From assembly GCA_034770075.1 (NCBI GenBank), contig CM068383.1, positions 32,493,094 through 32,557,093 on the forward strand: 64,000 nt of DNA, given 5' to 3'. This DNA is from Aralia elata. Taxonomy: Eukaryota > Streptophyta > Magnoliopsida > Apiales > Araliaceae. The notes beneath the pieces were generated by a model. The model did not search any database. It had not been told where the DNA came from and saw nothing but the letters and a program-made list of their open reading frames with translations. Shown here piece after piece: positions 12,128 through 23,461 of the stretch. Both the position numbers and the translations under genes were made by a program. The number at the start of each line of letters is the position of its first letter. Positions within the stretch are counted from its first letter, which is position 1.

Positions 12128-12232
12128 GCAAATCAAGAGTACCTACACAATCAAGTGAAAAAAGTAAATACAAGTCTAAATCAAGATCAATTCAACTATA
12201 ATCAATATTGGTAAAATTATTGTAAAATAATT

Positions 12233-12249
12233 CCCCGACAACGGCGCCA
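12233..12249 (-). promoter_or_regulatory. Primer binding site (tRNA-Asp type) of Ath-1
   Basis: The plus strand CCCCGACAACGGCGCCA matches the 3' end of plant tRNA-Asp (CCCCGGCAACGGCGCCA) with one mismatch. It lies 6 bp from the 5' LTR end. Athila elements are known to use this tRNA. Confidence 0.9.
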
Positions 12250-12255
12250 AAAACT

Positions 12256-13842
12256 TGTTGATTGATTTCGCAATCAATAAAACACGCGCAAGTATACGCG
12301 ATCCACAAGTAATATAAGATAAGTAAAGTGTCGAACCCACGAGGAATTATGTTAAACAATTACCAAATAACAATCGCATGAAAAATTAATCTAATTTAAA
12401 CAATGACAATATGGTTTGTGTTTGTTGTTAATTAAAACTAAATAAAGACAATTTAGAAAACAACGTTTAACTACACACGGATAAAGTTCAAGATAGAAAG
12501 ATCTAAGATTACAATTTTCCCCAACTCTTTATTTAAACATCATACTCTCTCTTGTTTAGTAAGTTAGAACATAAGAATTGTTATCCGAGAAATCACAAGT
12601 ATATATAAGCCTCTCTCGATGGTCGAATACGTATTTCCTATTGTGGTGTATAGATATATTTCTATTCTACACACTAGCAAGAATCTCATGTCAAGAACAG
12701 TCAATAAGACACATGTCACTTAAAATCCCATTAACCGTTCTATCAATTACCAACTTTCACAATAGAAATCATTAAGCAAGGATTCTCAATTGGATACATG
12801 TGGTATTTAGGTATATGTCTATCCTAAATACAATCAAATTATCAACCCTCAAGAAAAGACTCACGTCACATAATCTCATACATTATTCATAAAGAATATC
12901 CAACTTTCACATGAATTCCTAACTAGGTCTCAACTTATACTTCCTCTCTCAATTCCATATAAGTTACCAAGGTAATTACGGGCCAAGCAATTACTCCATA
13001 AGCAAAGGTTATGAACTCCAATTCATGTAATGACTAACTACCATTCAAAGAGAGAGCATTCAATTTAAACTACAAGTTGGGTTCCATTGCAATCTTAGAA
13101 TGAAAAGTTTAGCTCATATTCAATCTCAATAACATCATAATCTGATTATAGTACATGGTTGAAATTACAAAATACGAATGAAGAACTAAAACATATGAAA
13201 GTACACCCCTTTTATGATGAGATTCCCGAATTGGTGTGGTGTAGTTCTTCTTCTCCAGCTCTTGCCTTCCTATTTCATGCTCCTAGCCTCCTTAAGTTGA
13301 TGAAATTCAGATAATTACCCTCTTTGTTCCTTTGTTCTTCTCCTCACTTTCTCTCAAACCCTAGCCTCCAAATTGTGTAGCAAAGCTTGAATGAGTCCAA
13401 TTTTCCTCCCTGGATGCCTAATAATCTGGTTATTCTCTCTCTTCCCATTTCCATCGTGCTCCCGAAATTGCTCCAATGAATCCCCACTATCAACAAATGC
13501 GACAAAAGCCAACCTCTTTTCTGTCCCGACTCTATCGCCCCGACGGTAAAATTAAGCCTTGGAGGCTCACCCCGGCGGTGGCATCGCCCCGGCGATAGAA
13601 AAAGGCTTGGGAACGCCGCCCCAGCGGTAAAACAAGCCTGGGGATGCCGCCCCGGCGGTGGACCCTACTGCTGGAAGTTTGCACTTTTGCTCCTAAAATT
13701 CCACATTTCCACAATTTCCTACTTAGAGTCGCTTCCTGCACAATAATGAAATAACAAGTGAAATAGTGCTACAAATACTTAAAGATAGCCGAGAATTGAG
13801 CCTAGAAAACATCTAATTCGTAGGTATAAAACCCACTTATCA
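12256..13842 (-). repeat. 5' LTR of Ath-1
   Basis: A 1587-bp LTR, partner of 1542-3112, with TG...CA ends (plus-strand TGTTGATTG ... CTTATCA). It is followed directly by the target duplication ATATA at 13843-13847. The GC-rich array at 13536-13660 has one more AAACAAGCCTGGGGATGCC-type unit than the other LTR and lacks one GTGGCGTCGCC unit. Confidence 0.93.
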
Positions 13843-13847
13843 ATATA

Positions 13848-14395
13848 CCCTAAAGGTCTTAAGGGACATGTCAAAGTATAACTCATCATACACAAGATAC
13901 TATGATGATCTCAAGTCCAAGGATCATTTGTACTACTATCACTAGAGGAATTCCTATTAACAGGCGAGTAAAACTCTATTAGGTATTCCTTAGCGAGCCA
14001 CGTTCAGTGTACTTATTCAAATAAGCACCTACATACTTGCTTTAGTGTCTCCACACAAATGATTATGAGATCAATCATCCTCTTTCTAAGAGCAAGCAAC
14101 GTATGTACTAATCTATCCAGATTCACTAATCCCCTTTTTAGTAATCCAACGATTAGGAACGATTTTAGTTTGTGAGCTATCTAGAATTTAGATCTCATTA
14201 GCATGATCACCATCATGATTCTAAAAGTATTGCTCAAAACTATGGGTTTATCACATTTAATATAACAGCACTATGCAGATAATGTAAAATACCTTTTAAG
14301 AAAATCAATTCTTTTATTAATAAATGAATAAGATTACAAAGTATATGCTACATCATATCAAATATGATTGGCTTATGTGCATACTAATTTCACCA
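13848..14395 (-). mobile_element. Solo-LTR-like insertion, right part
   Basis: This continues the sequence at 280-1541 across the Ath-1 target site. It is AT-rich with no coding potential. The right edge near 14395 is placed where GC-rich Ath-C LTR sequence resumes, and it is uncertain by tens of bases. Confidence 0.4.
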
Positions 14396-14735
14396 TGCAT
14401 TTTGAGATTCTGCTTCGGTGCGGCCGCACTAACTTTGTATTGGGTAACGGCGCTGCCATGCCCTAATTATGCCTGCTGACGGCGTTGCCGTGCCCAAGTG
14501 GCAAAGAGCTCATATTTTCTTCTGACAACCGGCGCTGCCGCGCCGTCCTCTAAGCTACTTTTGGCGCTGCCGTGCCAGACCTTAAATTCGCGAAGATTTT
14601 TCATCGTTTCCTCCTTTCAGCTCCAATTCTACCTCAAATCAATAAACACCTTAATAAGCTCATATACACATAAACACATGTAATAAACTAAACATAAAGG
14701 AATCAAAATTATAGAATATTATGCACTCATCAAAT
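14396..14735 (-). repeat. Ath-C 3' LTR, proximal part
   Basis: The end reads ATGCACTCATCA and is followed by AATTCTCCCACACTTAG, a polypurine tract on the minus strand. This mirrors the LTR/tract boundary of Ath-1 (CCACTCATCA then AATACCCCCAAACTTAAG). Blocks of GGCGCTGCCGTGCC type at 14436-14573 occupy the place where Ath-1 has its GC-rich array. Confidence 0.7.
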
Positions 14736-14752
14736 TCTCCCACACTTAGCCT
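14736..14752 (-). promoter_or_regulatory. Polypurine tract of Ath-C
   Basis: The minus strand reads CTAAGTGTGGGAGAATT immediately before the LTR start TGATGAG. It is a diverged form of the AGTTTGGGGGTATT tract of the other Athila-like elements. Confidence 0.7.
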
Positions 14753-15859
14753 CTACACGTCCTCGTGTAAACCAAAACAAAGGTAATATTGAAATTATCA
14801 GAATTTTATTCAACCAAACTCTCAAAGGTTTCAATTCAATAACCAACAATGAATATCGACACTAATCAACAGAAATTTATTCAACACTTCATCAATCAAT
14901 TCAACAATAACAACCTTATCATTCACCACTGAACATCTTAAAATCAAAATGCATCCACATAAGTTTCTTCCCTATGATCAACATGAATACCCAGCCTAGC
15001 TCTCATGGAACAACAACTGTGCATAACTTACTTATAACTAAGAAACTACATTCACTGCTAAACGTTTTCCACCAATAGAACCTTCAAATTCAAAATTTTT
15101 ATAGGTGAGTGCATTTTATACTCCATCCCACATTATACACATTCTTTTCTTTTCTTCTTTTGCAAGTGAGTGCGTTTTACGCTTTTTCTCACTTATTACA
15201 TGTGTTTATAGGTGAGTGCATTTTACGCTCCTTCTCAACCCACCACATAATTTTGCACTCTTTTCTTCTTCTTTTTTCTAACTATTTTTTTTTCATCTTT
15301 CTTTTCACAATTTTTCCTTCTTTTGCAATATTATTTCAACATGGTTCTGTAAACAAAATAAGCAGTTAAGCAAGTCTTGAATCATGAAATCAGTGCACAT
15401 AGTCAGATCCCATATAAAACTATACCAAGTAAAAATGTATCTCATATTCAAGTACTCATTTAACACAAATTTAATTAAAATCAGTCAACTGTGGATCTTG
15501 ACTCAATTATGATCATTCCTCAATTAATTAAGCATCAAATAAACTCTATCAATTAGCATCAACTTTCATTTAATAGCCAAAATCTTTAAAAGCTTAGCCA
15601 AATAAAATCATAAAGCAAAAAATTTAAGAGCAAATCAAAAATTTTAAGAACAAGTCAGGCACAAGCTAACCTAAGCTACCCTAAACATCTCCCCCACACT
15701 CAAACCTTACATTGTCCCCAATGTAAGACAATGATGCAAAGATAAAATAACTAAATAACATGCAACTAATAAGTAAAAAGGGATAGAAAAGCAAATCTGA
15801 AATCTTGGGTTGCCTCCCAAGCAACGCATTTGTTTTATGTCATTTGCTCGACATCAAAC
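14753..15859 (-). other. 3' spacer of Ath-C, no third ORF
   Basis: About 1.1 kb of AT-rich sequence between the tract and the degraded end of pol. I find no trace of the envelope-position ORF that Ath-1 and Ath-2 have here. It carries three copies of the GAGTGC...ACGCTC motif. The TTGGGTTGCCTCCCAAGCAACGC phrase at 15807-15829 marks the pol end. Confidence 0.6.
15107..15230 (-). repeat. Triplicated GAGTGC-TTTTA-CGCTC motif in Ath-C
   Basis: Three copies start at 15107 (GAGTGCATTTTATACTC), 15168 (GAGTGCGTTTTACGCTT) and 15214 (GAGTGCATTTTACGCTC). Spacings are 61 and 46 bp, with pyrimidine-rich DNA between. Each is preceded by GGT or AGT. Ath-1 and Ath-J have one copy at the matching place. Confidence 0.7.
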
Positions 15860-17670
15860 CTCTCAATCTTCATAAACCGGATCCACCAACACAACTGCCT
15901 CAACATCATCCACCGGATATCCTTCATAGAAGGGTTTAGCCTGTGACTATTCACCTTGAATATCTTCTCTATTTTTGGATTTTGAATATCTATAGCACCA
16001 TGAAGAAAAATGTTTGTAATAACAAATGGACCTTCCCAACGAGAACGCAGCTAACTGGGAAATAATTTTAGCCTTGAATTGTAAAGGAGAACTTTTTGTC
16101 CAACAGTGAAAATATTCATCAAAATTTGCTTATCATGGAAAGCCTTGGTCTTTTCCTTGTACAGTTTATAACTCTCATAGGCCTCATTCCTCAATTCCTC
16201 AAGCTCTTGTAATTGTAATTTTCTATAGCTCCCAGCTTAATCCAAGCTCATGTTACATTGCTTAATTTCCCAAAAAGCCTTGTGTTCTAACTCCACATGA
16301 AGGTGACATTATTTCCTATACACTATCCTATACGGTGACATACCAATGGGAGTCTTATACGAGTTCTATAGGCCCAAAATGCATCTTCTAACTTCAGACT
16401 CCAATCTTTTCTATTCGGGTTAACCACCTCTCCAAAATGGACTTGACCTCCCAGTTGGATACCTCAGCTTGGCCATTACTCTGCGGATGATAAGATGTAG
16501 AAACCCTATGCAACACATTGTATTTCCTTAACAATGCGGCTAACATCCTGTTGCAAAAGTGAGTTCCCCTATCGCTAATAATAGCCCTCAGAGTTCCAAA
16601 CCTAACAAATATGTTAGACTTGACAAAATCTGCAATAACTTTAGAGTCATCTCCTGGTGGCTTTAGATTCCACCTATTTAGAAACGTAATCTATTGCCAA
16701 CAAAATGTAAATATTACCAAAAGATGAGGGAAATAGCCCCATAAAATCTATACTCCAAACATCAAAGATTTCAACAATTAAGATGGGAGTTTGTGACATT
16801 TGATTCCTATGTGAAATAGTCCCTATTTTTTGACAATTGACACATGATTTGCAAAACAGATAAGAGTCTTTAAAAATAGTAGGCCAATAAAAACCACTCT
16901 CTAAAACCTTATGGGCTGTTCTTTTGGGTCCAAAGTGGCCTCCACAAGCATAAGAGTGGCAGAAAGTTAGAATAGGTAGAAATTCACTATTAGGCACACA
17001 CCGTCTAACTATCTGATCAGTGCAAAATTTCCATAAATATGGATCATCCCATACATAATGTTTAACCTCACTCATAAGCTTTTCTTTCTGGAATTTAGAA
17101 AACTCACTAGGTATATAAGCACTTACTAAGTAATTCACAATATTAGCATACCATGGTAGTGCCTCATCAATGGAAAATAAATGCTCATCTAGAAAAGAGT
17201 CTTATAGTGGTAGTGCTTCTTCATCTTTGATCAATATGCTCAAATGATCTGCCACCAAGTTATCCGCTCCTTTCTTATCACGAATCTCCAAATCAAATTC
17301 TTGTAACAGCAGAATCCATCTTATGATCCTTGGCTTGGATTCCTTCTTAGTTAGTAAATACCTGAGAGCAGCATAGTCAGAATAAATTATAACTTTAGTA
17401 CCAAGCAGATAAGATCTAAACTTATCTAAAGCAAAAATAACAGCTAATAATTCTTTTTCAATAGTGGAGTAGTTAATCTGAGCAGCATTCAATGTTCTAG
17501 AAGCGTAGTAGATGGCATAAATAGCTTTGTCAACTTTTTGGCCCAAGACGTCTCCCATTGCATAATTACTTGCATCACACATGATCTCAAACGACAAACT
17601 CCAATTTGGTGGCTGAATCACCAGCGCTGAGATTAATAGCTTTTTTAACTTGTCAAATGCCTCTTTGCAC
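15860..17670 (-). pseudogene. pol of Ath-C, RNase H and integrase half
   Basis: This half of a pol gene is split by Ath-2. The RNase H part shows IMCDASNYAMGDVLGQ, EKELLAVIFALDKFRSYL, IYSDYAALRYLL and DNLVADHLSIL (17202-17670). The integrase part shows the zinc finger CHSYACGGHFG ... CKSCVNCQKIG and the first core aspartate in VWSIDFMGLFPSSFGNIYILLAIDYVSK (16674-17138). The rest of the core and C-terminus, to about 15860, is recognisable only in pieces through frameshifts. It is much more decayed than Ath-1, in line with being the oldest layer. The last 150 bp (17521-17670) recur at 27542-27691. Confidence 0.85.
17521..17670 (-). repeat. 150-bp duplication flanking Ath-2, left copy
   Basis: This matches 27542-27691 over 150 bp with two transitions by eye. 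It is RNase H coding sequence of Ath-C. The left copy runs 145 bp past the point where Ath-2 entered, whereas a normal integrase event duplicates only 5 bp. Confidence 0.9.
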
Positions 17671-18471
17671 CTTGTACCTCGCAATCAGCCTGTGGTCGAG
17701 AAGCTGTGATGGCTGCTGTGTTACCTCATCATCTCACCACTGCACCCCCGCCTGTCTGCACAGTCCACAAATGAGGGAGGGGTGAGGTAGTCCGCCCTGA
17801 ACATTACCCCTCAGAAGCCGGCAGATACTACCCTCGATGATGTTCCCTACATCAATCGAGAAATCCATAACAATAGCGTATAGTAACGCTGCCTTCTCCT
17901 TCGAAACATCGCTCACGTGCTGAGAAGGCATGAGCTTGGCACTCAGGAAGGCGTACCAAATCTTTCCATATAGGCTGAGGTCCTTGCTGGGGAAGAGAGA
18001 AGCACCTCTATCTCGCCTAGTGATCCATGTGGTACTTGGTTTGCACAACTCAGTTACTATCTTGTCAAAATCAGGCTGCGAGCGAATGAACTCTGTGTAC
18101 TGGCATAATGCAGGAGGCACCAAGTTGTAGTAGTGATTAATTGCCTGTGCGCTGAACGGTACCCTCATCCCCCTGACTATGGCCTCAAAAGGCTGCCTGT
18201 CCTGAGCGTTGGCATAGAACTCCTGTACCACAGGAACCACTGCTGGGTCGGGGTGGTGGGTGAAAGTGTCCCACACCCTCTCATCAATCTGCTCCCAAAT
18301 CTCTCCATCAACCCCTCTCTCCGGCCTGAGTCCTCGCTCGAGAGTTAGAGCTTTACCCGTGATGAAGTCATCAAATCTGTCTGCTGCCTCGGCACTAATA
18401 AATTTACTGTGGTCATATTGCCTGGGTGGTGCGGAGGAGGATCCCTCTGTACGAGATCTCTTAGGAGGCAT
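17671..18471 (-). pseudogene. Envelope-position ORF of Ath-2 (truncated)
   Basis: Homologous to 4475-5610. The start ATG at 18471 gives MPPKRSRTEGSSSAPP. The frame stays open for 246 codons through VPFSAQAINHYYNL, LYGKIWYAFLSAKLMPSQHVSDVSK and LPHPSLICGLCRQAGVQW, then meets TGA at 17734-17736. Compared with Ath-1 this stop comes from a small indel, not a single substitution. Recognisable sequence goes on to 17671, where the element is cut. Residues in common with Ath-1 include DHSKF, GKALT, GLRP and YAIVMD. There is no signal peptide or membrane helix. The role is unknown; by position it is the Athila third ORF. Confidence 0.8.
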
Positions 18472-19604
18472 GGTAGCAACAAAGCAGAAATTCTTATTCA
18501 AAACAAACCCAAACCCCACTGATATCAAATCACTGCAATACAGAATTTCCCCCAAACTTGAATTTTTCACAAACCCACAATTTCCTGCAAGAATTCTCAA
18601 AATACACAGCACTATATCCCCAATGCAGCAGTTAAACCAATACAACCATAACTGGGTACCCAAAATCAACTAAATCAAACTATGCAGAAAACTGACAGTT
18701 CAAGGTATGAACACTGATAATCCCAACTTAGAATTCACAGAAACCAATTCCAACTACTGATTACCCAGATGCAAACTCAACAATAATTAACAACCAATTA
18801 CGCGAAAACAGTAGGAAATCAGTTTACCCTTTTGTACCTGGCCTCTGATCGTTGGTGGTTGTGAAGAAGGAGGAAGTGCCTGCTTGAATTCCCAAAATTG
18901 CAGCCTGAATCCTCACTGAGATGTAATGAGACCGAATCCTAGCCCCAATTCTTCCAACTAATTGACCTAATTCGAATGGTGTTGATGATGGTGACTGTAA
19001 TGGTGGAATTGGTTGAAAACCCAAATTGGAAGTGGATTTCGTGTGAAAAAGGGTTGCTCAATCTTTAGGTTAGTTGAAATCGAGAGTGGGATGTGGCTAG
19101 GGTTGGATTTCGAGTGCTTGGGTCGTTTTGGGGGAGGAGTATCAGGTTGCAGAAGAATGGGAGTGAAGGAGAATGGAGCAGGTTCGAACGGGAGGGAGTT
19201 TTTAGGTTCTGCAATTCCGTGTCTCTCGCCGGGGCGAGCTCTCGCCGGGGCGAGAGATTTCAAGTATAAAAACCTCGCCGCGGCGAGCCCCCCTGCTGAA
19301 GCAAAAATTTGATTTTTGAAATTTTCATCCAGGGACCATGCTTAATATCAACTTCCTGTATCCCTGCAACCTACAAAACATACATTAGAAACAATGGGCC
19401 AAAAATGACCCTCAAAAGTGACTCAGTGCTAAAAATCAAAAACTAACACACAATATACTAAATATGAAAAACTTAAAAAACTAACTAACATGGAAAATGC
19501 AATAATTAAGACACACAACTGAATCATAAAAGGATACGGAAGATGGTGGGTTGCCTCCCACCGAGCGCTTGGTTTTGAGTCCTCGGCCCGACTTTTCATC
19601 AATT
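18472..19604 (-). other. Spacer between pol and third ORF of Ath-2
   Basis: Non-coding, 1.1 kb. It has a short GC-rich hairpin array (19225-19287). Near 19549-19572 it has the GGGTTGCCTCCCACCGAGCGC phrase that follows pol in this family. Open frames here are by-products of the repeat. Confidence 0.6.
19225..19287 (-). repeat. CTCGCCGGGGCGAG hairpins, internal to Ath-2
   Basis: Three perfect palindromic units: CTCGCCGGGGCGAG twice in tandem, then CTCGCCGCGGCGAG after a 23-bp AT-rich spacer. All arms pair fully. The corresponding Ath-1 array at 6337-6480 uses other flanking letters that also pair. Confidence 0.8.
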
Positions 19605-22600
19605 TCAAGGTTGATCGGCTAAAGTGATCGAGGTCTTTTGGCGAGCGAAGCCGCCACCCCAATAATGCTTAAGGCGTTGCCCATTGACTTTGAACGTCAC
19701 TTCCGGATTATCACCATAGACTTCAACAGCTCCGTGTGGGAATGCGTGCTTGACAGTGAAAGGACCCGACCAACGCGATTTGAGCTTTCCGGGAAAAAGC
19801 CTCAATCTAGAGTTGTACAGCAATACCGCTTGGCCAGGCTCGAATTTTCTGTCAACAATCTTCTTATCATGCCACCTCTTTACCTTTTCCTTATACAATT
19901 TTGCATTTTCAGAAGCTTGCAGTCGGAACTCATCAAGTTCATTGAGCTGAAGAAGCCTTTTCTCACCTGCAGCTGTGAGGTCAAAATTCAACTTTCTAAT
20001 GGCCCAAAACGCCTTGTGCTCAAGCTCAACCGGAAGATGGCATGCCTTGCCATAAACAAGCTGGTATGGTGACATACCAATGGGTGTTTTAAAAGCCGTT
20101 CTGTACGCCCATAGAGCATCATCCAGCTTTGTTGACCAATCTTTTCTTGTGGGGTTGACGATCTTTTCCAGGATTTTCTTCACTTCTCTGTTGGAAACCT
20201 CCGCTTGTCCATTGGTCTGGGGGTGATAAGCAGTAGCAATTCTATGAGTGACCCCATATTTTCCCAAAAGGGCAGCAAAGTGTTTATTGCAGAAGTGACT
20301 CCCTTCGTCACTGATCATAGCCCTCGGAGTACCGAATCTTGTGAAGATATTCTTTTGAAGGAATTTCAGCACTACCTTGGAATCATTAGTGGGAAATGCG
20401 GCTGCCTCCACCCATTTAGATACATAATCTACTGCCAAGAGAATGTATAGATTGTTGAAAGAGGGTGGGAATGGCCCCATAAAGTCTATACCCCAAACAT
20501 CAAAGACTTCAACCTCCAGGATCATGTTTAAAGGCATTTCGTGCCTTTTGGAAATGTTCCCCATCCGTTGACATCTATCACATTTTAGCACAAACTGATG
20601 AGCATCCTTGAACAAAGTTGGCCAAAAGAACCCTGCTTGCAACACCTTAGTGGCTGTTTTCTCACCTCCGTAGTGTCCTCCATATAACGAATCATGACAG
20701 TGATGGAGAATGCTCTCGACCTCGCTCTGTGGAACACACCTTCGAATCATTTGGTCCACACAATGCTTGAACAAATAGGGCTCATCCCACATATACCTAT
20801 TAACGTCATGAAGAAACTTTTTCTTTTGCTGCCACGACAAGTCCGGTGGGAGTGTGTTACTAACCAAGTAGTTAGCAAAATCAGCATACCAAGGTATTTC
20901 GCCTTGAACCAGAAACAGCTGTTCATCCGGGAAAGATTCATTTATTAGAACTTTGTCTTCCTTATCAAGACCCGGATTCTCCAATCTAGATAGATGGTCT
21001 GCTACTTGGTTATCAGTTCCCTTTCTGTCTCGAATCTCCAAGTCAAACTCTTGCAGCAATAAAATCCATCGAATCAATCTCGGTTTAGCATCTTTCTTTG
21101 CAATGAGATACCGAATAGCTGAATGATCCGTGAATACCACCACCCTTGTTCCAATCAAGTAAGATCGAAACTTGTCAAATGCATAAACTACTGCAAGCAA
21201 CTCCTTCTCAGTAGTGGTGTAATTGAGCTGTGCATCAGTTAAGGTTTTGCTGGCGTAGTAAATAGCATGAAAAACCTTCTCCTTGCGCTGTCCCAAAACA
21301 GCCCCAACCGCATAATCACTGGCATCACACATCAATTCGAAGGGTTTTGATAAATCCGGAGCTGTGATCACTGGTGCAGTGGTTAATTTCTTCTTTAGAA
21401 GCTTAAAAGCGATCAAACACTCTTTATCAAACTTGAATGGCACATCTTTCTCTAATAGACTACATAAAGGCTTTGTGATCTTAGAGAAGTCCTTAATGAA
21501 TCTTCGGTAAAACCCCGCATGTCCCAGAAAACTACGAATGCCCTTCACTGAGGTTGGTGGAGGTAAATTTTCAATTGTTTCGAGTTTTGCTCTACCTACC
21601 TCAAGACCCTTTGATGACACTTTATGCCCAAGTATTATCCCCTCTTGTACCATGAAGTGGCATTTTTCCCAGTTGAGCACTAGATTAGTTTCCACACATC
21701 TCTTCAGTATTAGAACTAGATTTTCCAAGCAGTTGTCAAATGAATCACCAAACACTGAGAAGTCATCCATGAAAACTTCAACATTGCGTTCTACCAAATC
21801 TGAGAAAATAGCCATCATGCACCTTTGAAAAGTGGCTGGTGCATTACACAATCCAAATGAGACCCTTCTAAAAGCAAAAGTACCAAATGGGCATGTGAAG
21901 GTAGTCTTTTCTTGATCTTCTGGAGCAATAGCAATCTGATTATATCCCGAATATCCATCCAACAAGCAATAGTACTCATGTCCAGCTAGTCTATCCAACA
22001 TTTGATCAATGAAGGGTAATGGGAAATGATCCTTTCGAGTTGCTTTGTTAAGCCTCCTGTAATCCATGCACACCCTCCAACCAGTTACTGTTCTTGTTGG
22101 GATCAATTCATTATTCTCATTGGCTACAACTGTCATGCCTCCTTTCTTGGGTACACACTGAACTGGGCTCACCCATGCACTGTCAGAGATAGGATAAATT
22201 ATTCCAGCATCTAACCACTTCAAAATCTCTTTCTTTACCACCTCCTTCATGATTGGGTTGAGTCTCCTCTGATGTTCCACAGTGGGCTTACTATCATCTT
22301 CCATCAAGATTTTGTGCATACAGTAAGATGGGCTTATTCCCTTGATGTCGGCGATGGTCCATCCAATAGCAGATTTGTACTCCCTAAGAACCCGCAACAG
22401 CTTGCTTTCCTGAAACTCGTTAAGCACAGATGCAATAATAACAGGTAAAGTAGCTGAATCACCTAAATATGCATACCTGAGATGGATAGGCAAGGGCTTT
22501 AGCTCAAGAGATGGAGGTGTCTCAAGTGATGGTTTCAACCGATCTGTAGCATTCTCAGCATGTTCAAGAGATTCAAACGGAATTTGAAACTTGCTCCCCC

Positions 22601-23071
22601 GTGGCACTGTATCTAAAATCTGTAGATATTCAACCAAATCTGGATCTTCTATGTCAAACTCTCCCAGAAGTGCAGTTTCTAATGGATCATTGTTTAACAC
22701 ATTCAAAAACTCGTCATTCATAGCTTGCTCGATAACATCCACATGAAAACATTCTTCCTCATCCGAAGGGAATTTCATGGCCTTAAATACATTAAAGGTC
22801 ACTTCTTGATCCTGAACCCTCATAGTGAGCTCTCCCTTTTGCACATCGATTAAAGTTCTCCCAGTGGATAAAAATGGTCTCCCCAGAATAATAGGAATGT
22901 TTTTATCTTCCTCATAATCTAAGATGATAAAATCAGCCGGGAAGATGAAGTTATCCACCTTGACAAGGATGTCTTCAACAATTCCCCTTGGGTACGTAAC
23001 CGACCTATCAGCAAGCTGAAGGGAAATGTTTGTTGGCTTTGGTGTAGGCAGTCCCAACTGAGTATACACAG
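19605..23071 (-). pseudogene. pol of Ath-2, open but cut in the protease
   Basis: An 1161-codon frame whose first residues are organelle-derived. Real pol begins at VYTQLGLPTPKP, the second half of the protease, with the ILGRPFLSTGRTLID flap region. RT follows, with the LLDGYSGYNQ block near residue 372 and FMDDFSVFG near 441. RNase H has CDASDY near 588, the ELLAVVYAFDKF helix and DHLSRLE near 700. The integrase zinc finger lies around 800-840 (HHCHDSLYGGHYG, CDRCQRMG). Core D, D, E residues are in GIDFMGPF (near 868), ISDEGSHF (near 927) and NGQAEVSNREVK (near 963). The C-terminal GPFTVKHAFPHGAVEVYG ends the protein. There is no chromodomain. All catalytic residues I can see are present. 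Loss of function comes from the insert, a gag stop and missing 3' end. Confidence 0.93.
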
Positions 23072-23194
23072 CTTCTAACGACCTATGCATTCTGTTATCA
23101 TTTTCAATTCGACGATCCTAGCCCATTCCCATTTTGGGCGGAACAGATCTACTAATTCTTTGATAAACTACTTTGACCACTGCGCTTTCCCGGG

Positions 23195-23236
23195 AGAAAA
23201 AGGAATAAATATAGTGATAATTTGATTCTTCGTCGC
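23195..23236 (+). pseudogene. rpl2: Plastid rpl2 C-terminal fragment
   Basis: Codons read RKRNKYSDNLILRR, the highly conserved end of plastid ribosomal protein L2, which normally finishes two residues later. Here the match stops after the arginines and runs into unrelated sequence. The fragment is about 14 codons and non-functional. Upstream sequence does not continue rpl2. Confidence 0.75.
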
Positions 23237-23279
23237 CATGGGAAAAGTCGGATTCAGTTGTCAACTGTCCCTATCGGAA

Positions 23280-23461
23280 ATAGGATTGACTACGCCGGGC
23301 CTTTGGGAATTCTTCAAGCTTTAGCAGATGGTACAAAATTACTTTTCAAAGAGAATCTTCTTCCATCGAGAGGAGATACTCGTTTATTCAGTATCGGACC
23401 ATCCGTAGCAGTTACATCAATTCTACTAAGTTATTTAGTAATTCCTTTTGGCTATCACCTA
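23280..23461 (+). pseudogene. ndhA: Plastid ndhA exon 1 fragment
   Basis: The frame contains YAGPLGILQALADGTKLLF, ENLLPSRGDTRLFSIGPS and LSYLVIPFGYHL. These are diagnostic of subunit A (NDH-1 H subunit) of the plastid NADH dehydrogenase-like complex, a thylakoid membrane protein. Only about 60 codons from the first exon are present. Sequence before TACGCC is already diverged, and after YHL it switches to something else (WMNRSGGIIKL then stop). It is a dead fragment. Confidence 0.88.

Larger units (their letters stand above)
1537..13847 (-). mobile_element. Ath-1, full-length Athila-like Ty3/gypsy element
   Basis: A complete but inactivated retrotransposon of 12.3 kb lies on the minus strand, spanning 1542-13842 between two copies of the 5-bp target duplication ATATA (1537-1541 and 13843-13847). 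The order in its own sense is 5' LTR, tRNA-Asp primer site, gag, pol (protease, RT, RNase H, integrase), spacer with GC-rich hairpins, envelope-position ORF, spacer, polypurine tract and 3' LTR. Both LTRs begin TGATGAGT and end CAACA in element sense. Its gag-pol frame carries four nonsense mutations and one frameshift, so it cannot make its own proteins. It inserted into the solo-LTR-like sequence that itself interrupts Ath-C. Confidence 0.93.

Noticed and set aside
20205..22214. Plus-strand open frames opposite the Athila pol genes.
   Set aside because: Antisense shadows of conserved pol; their sequence matches between copies only because pol does.
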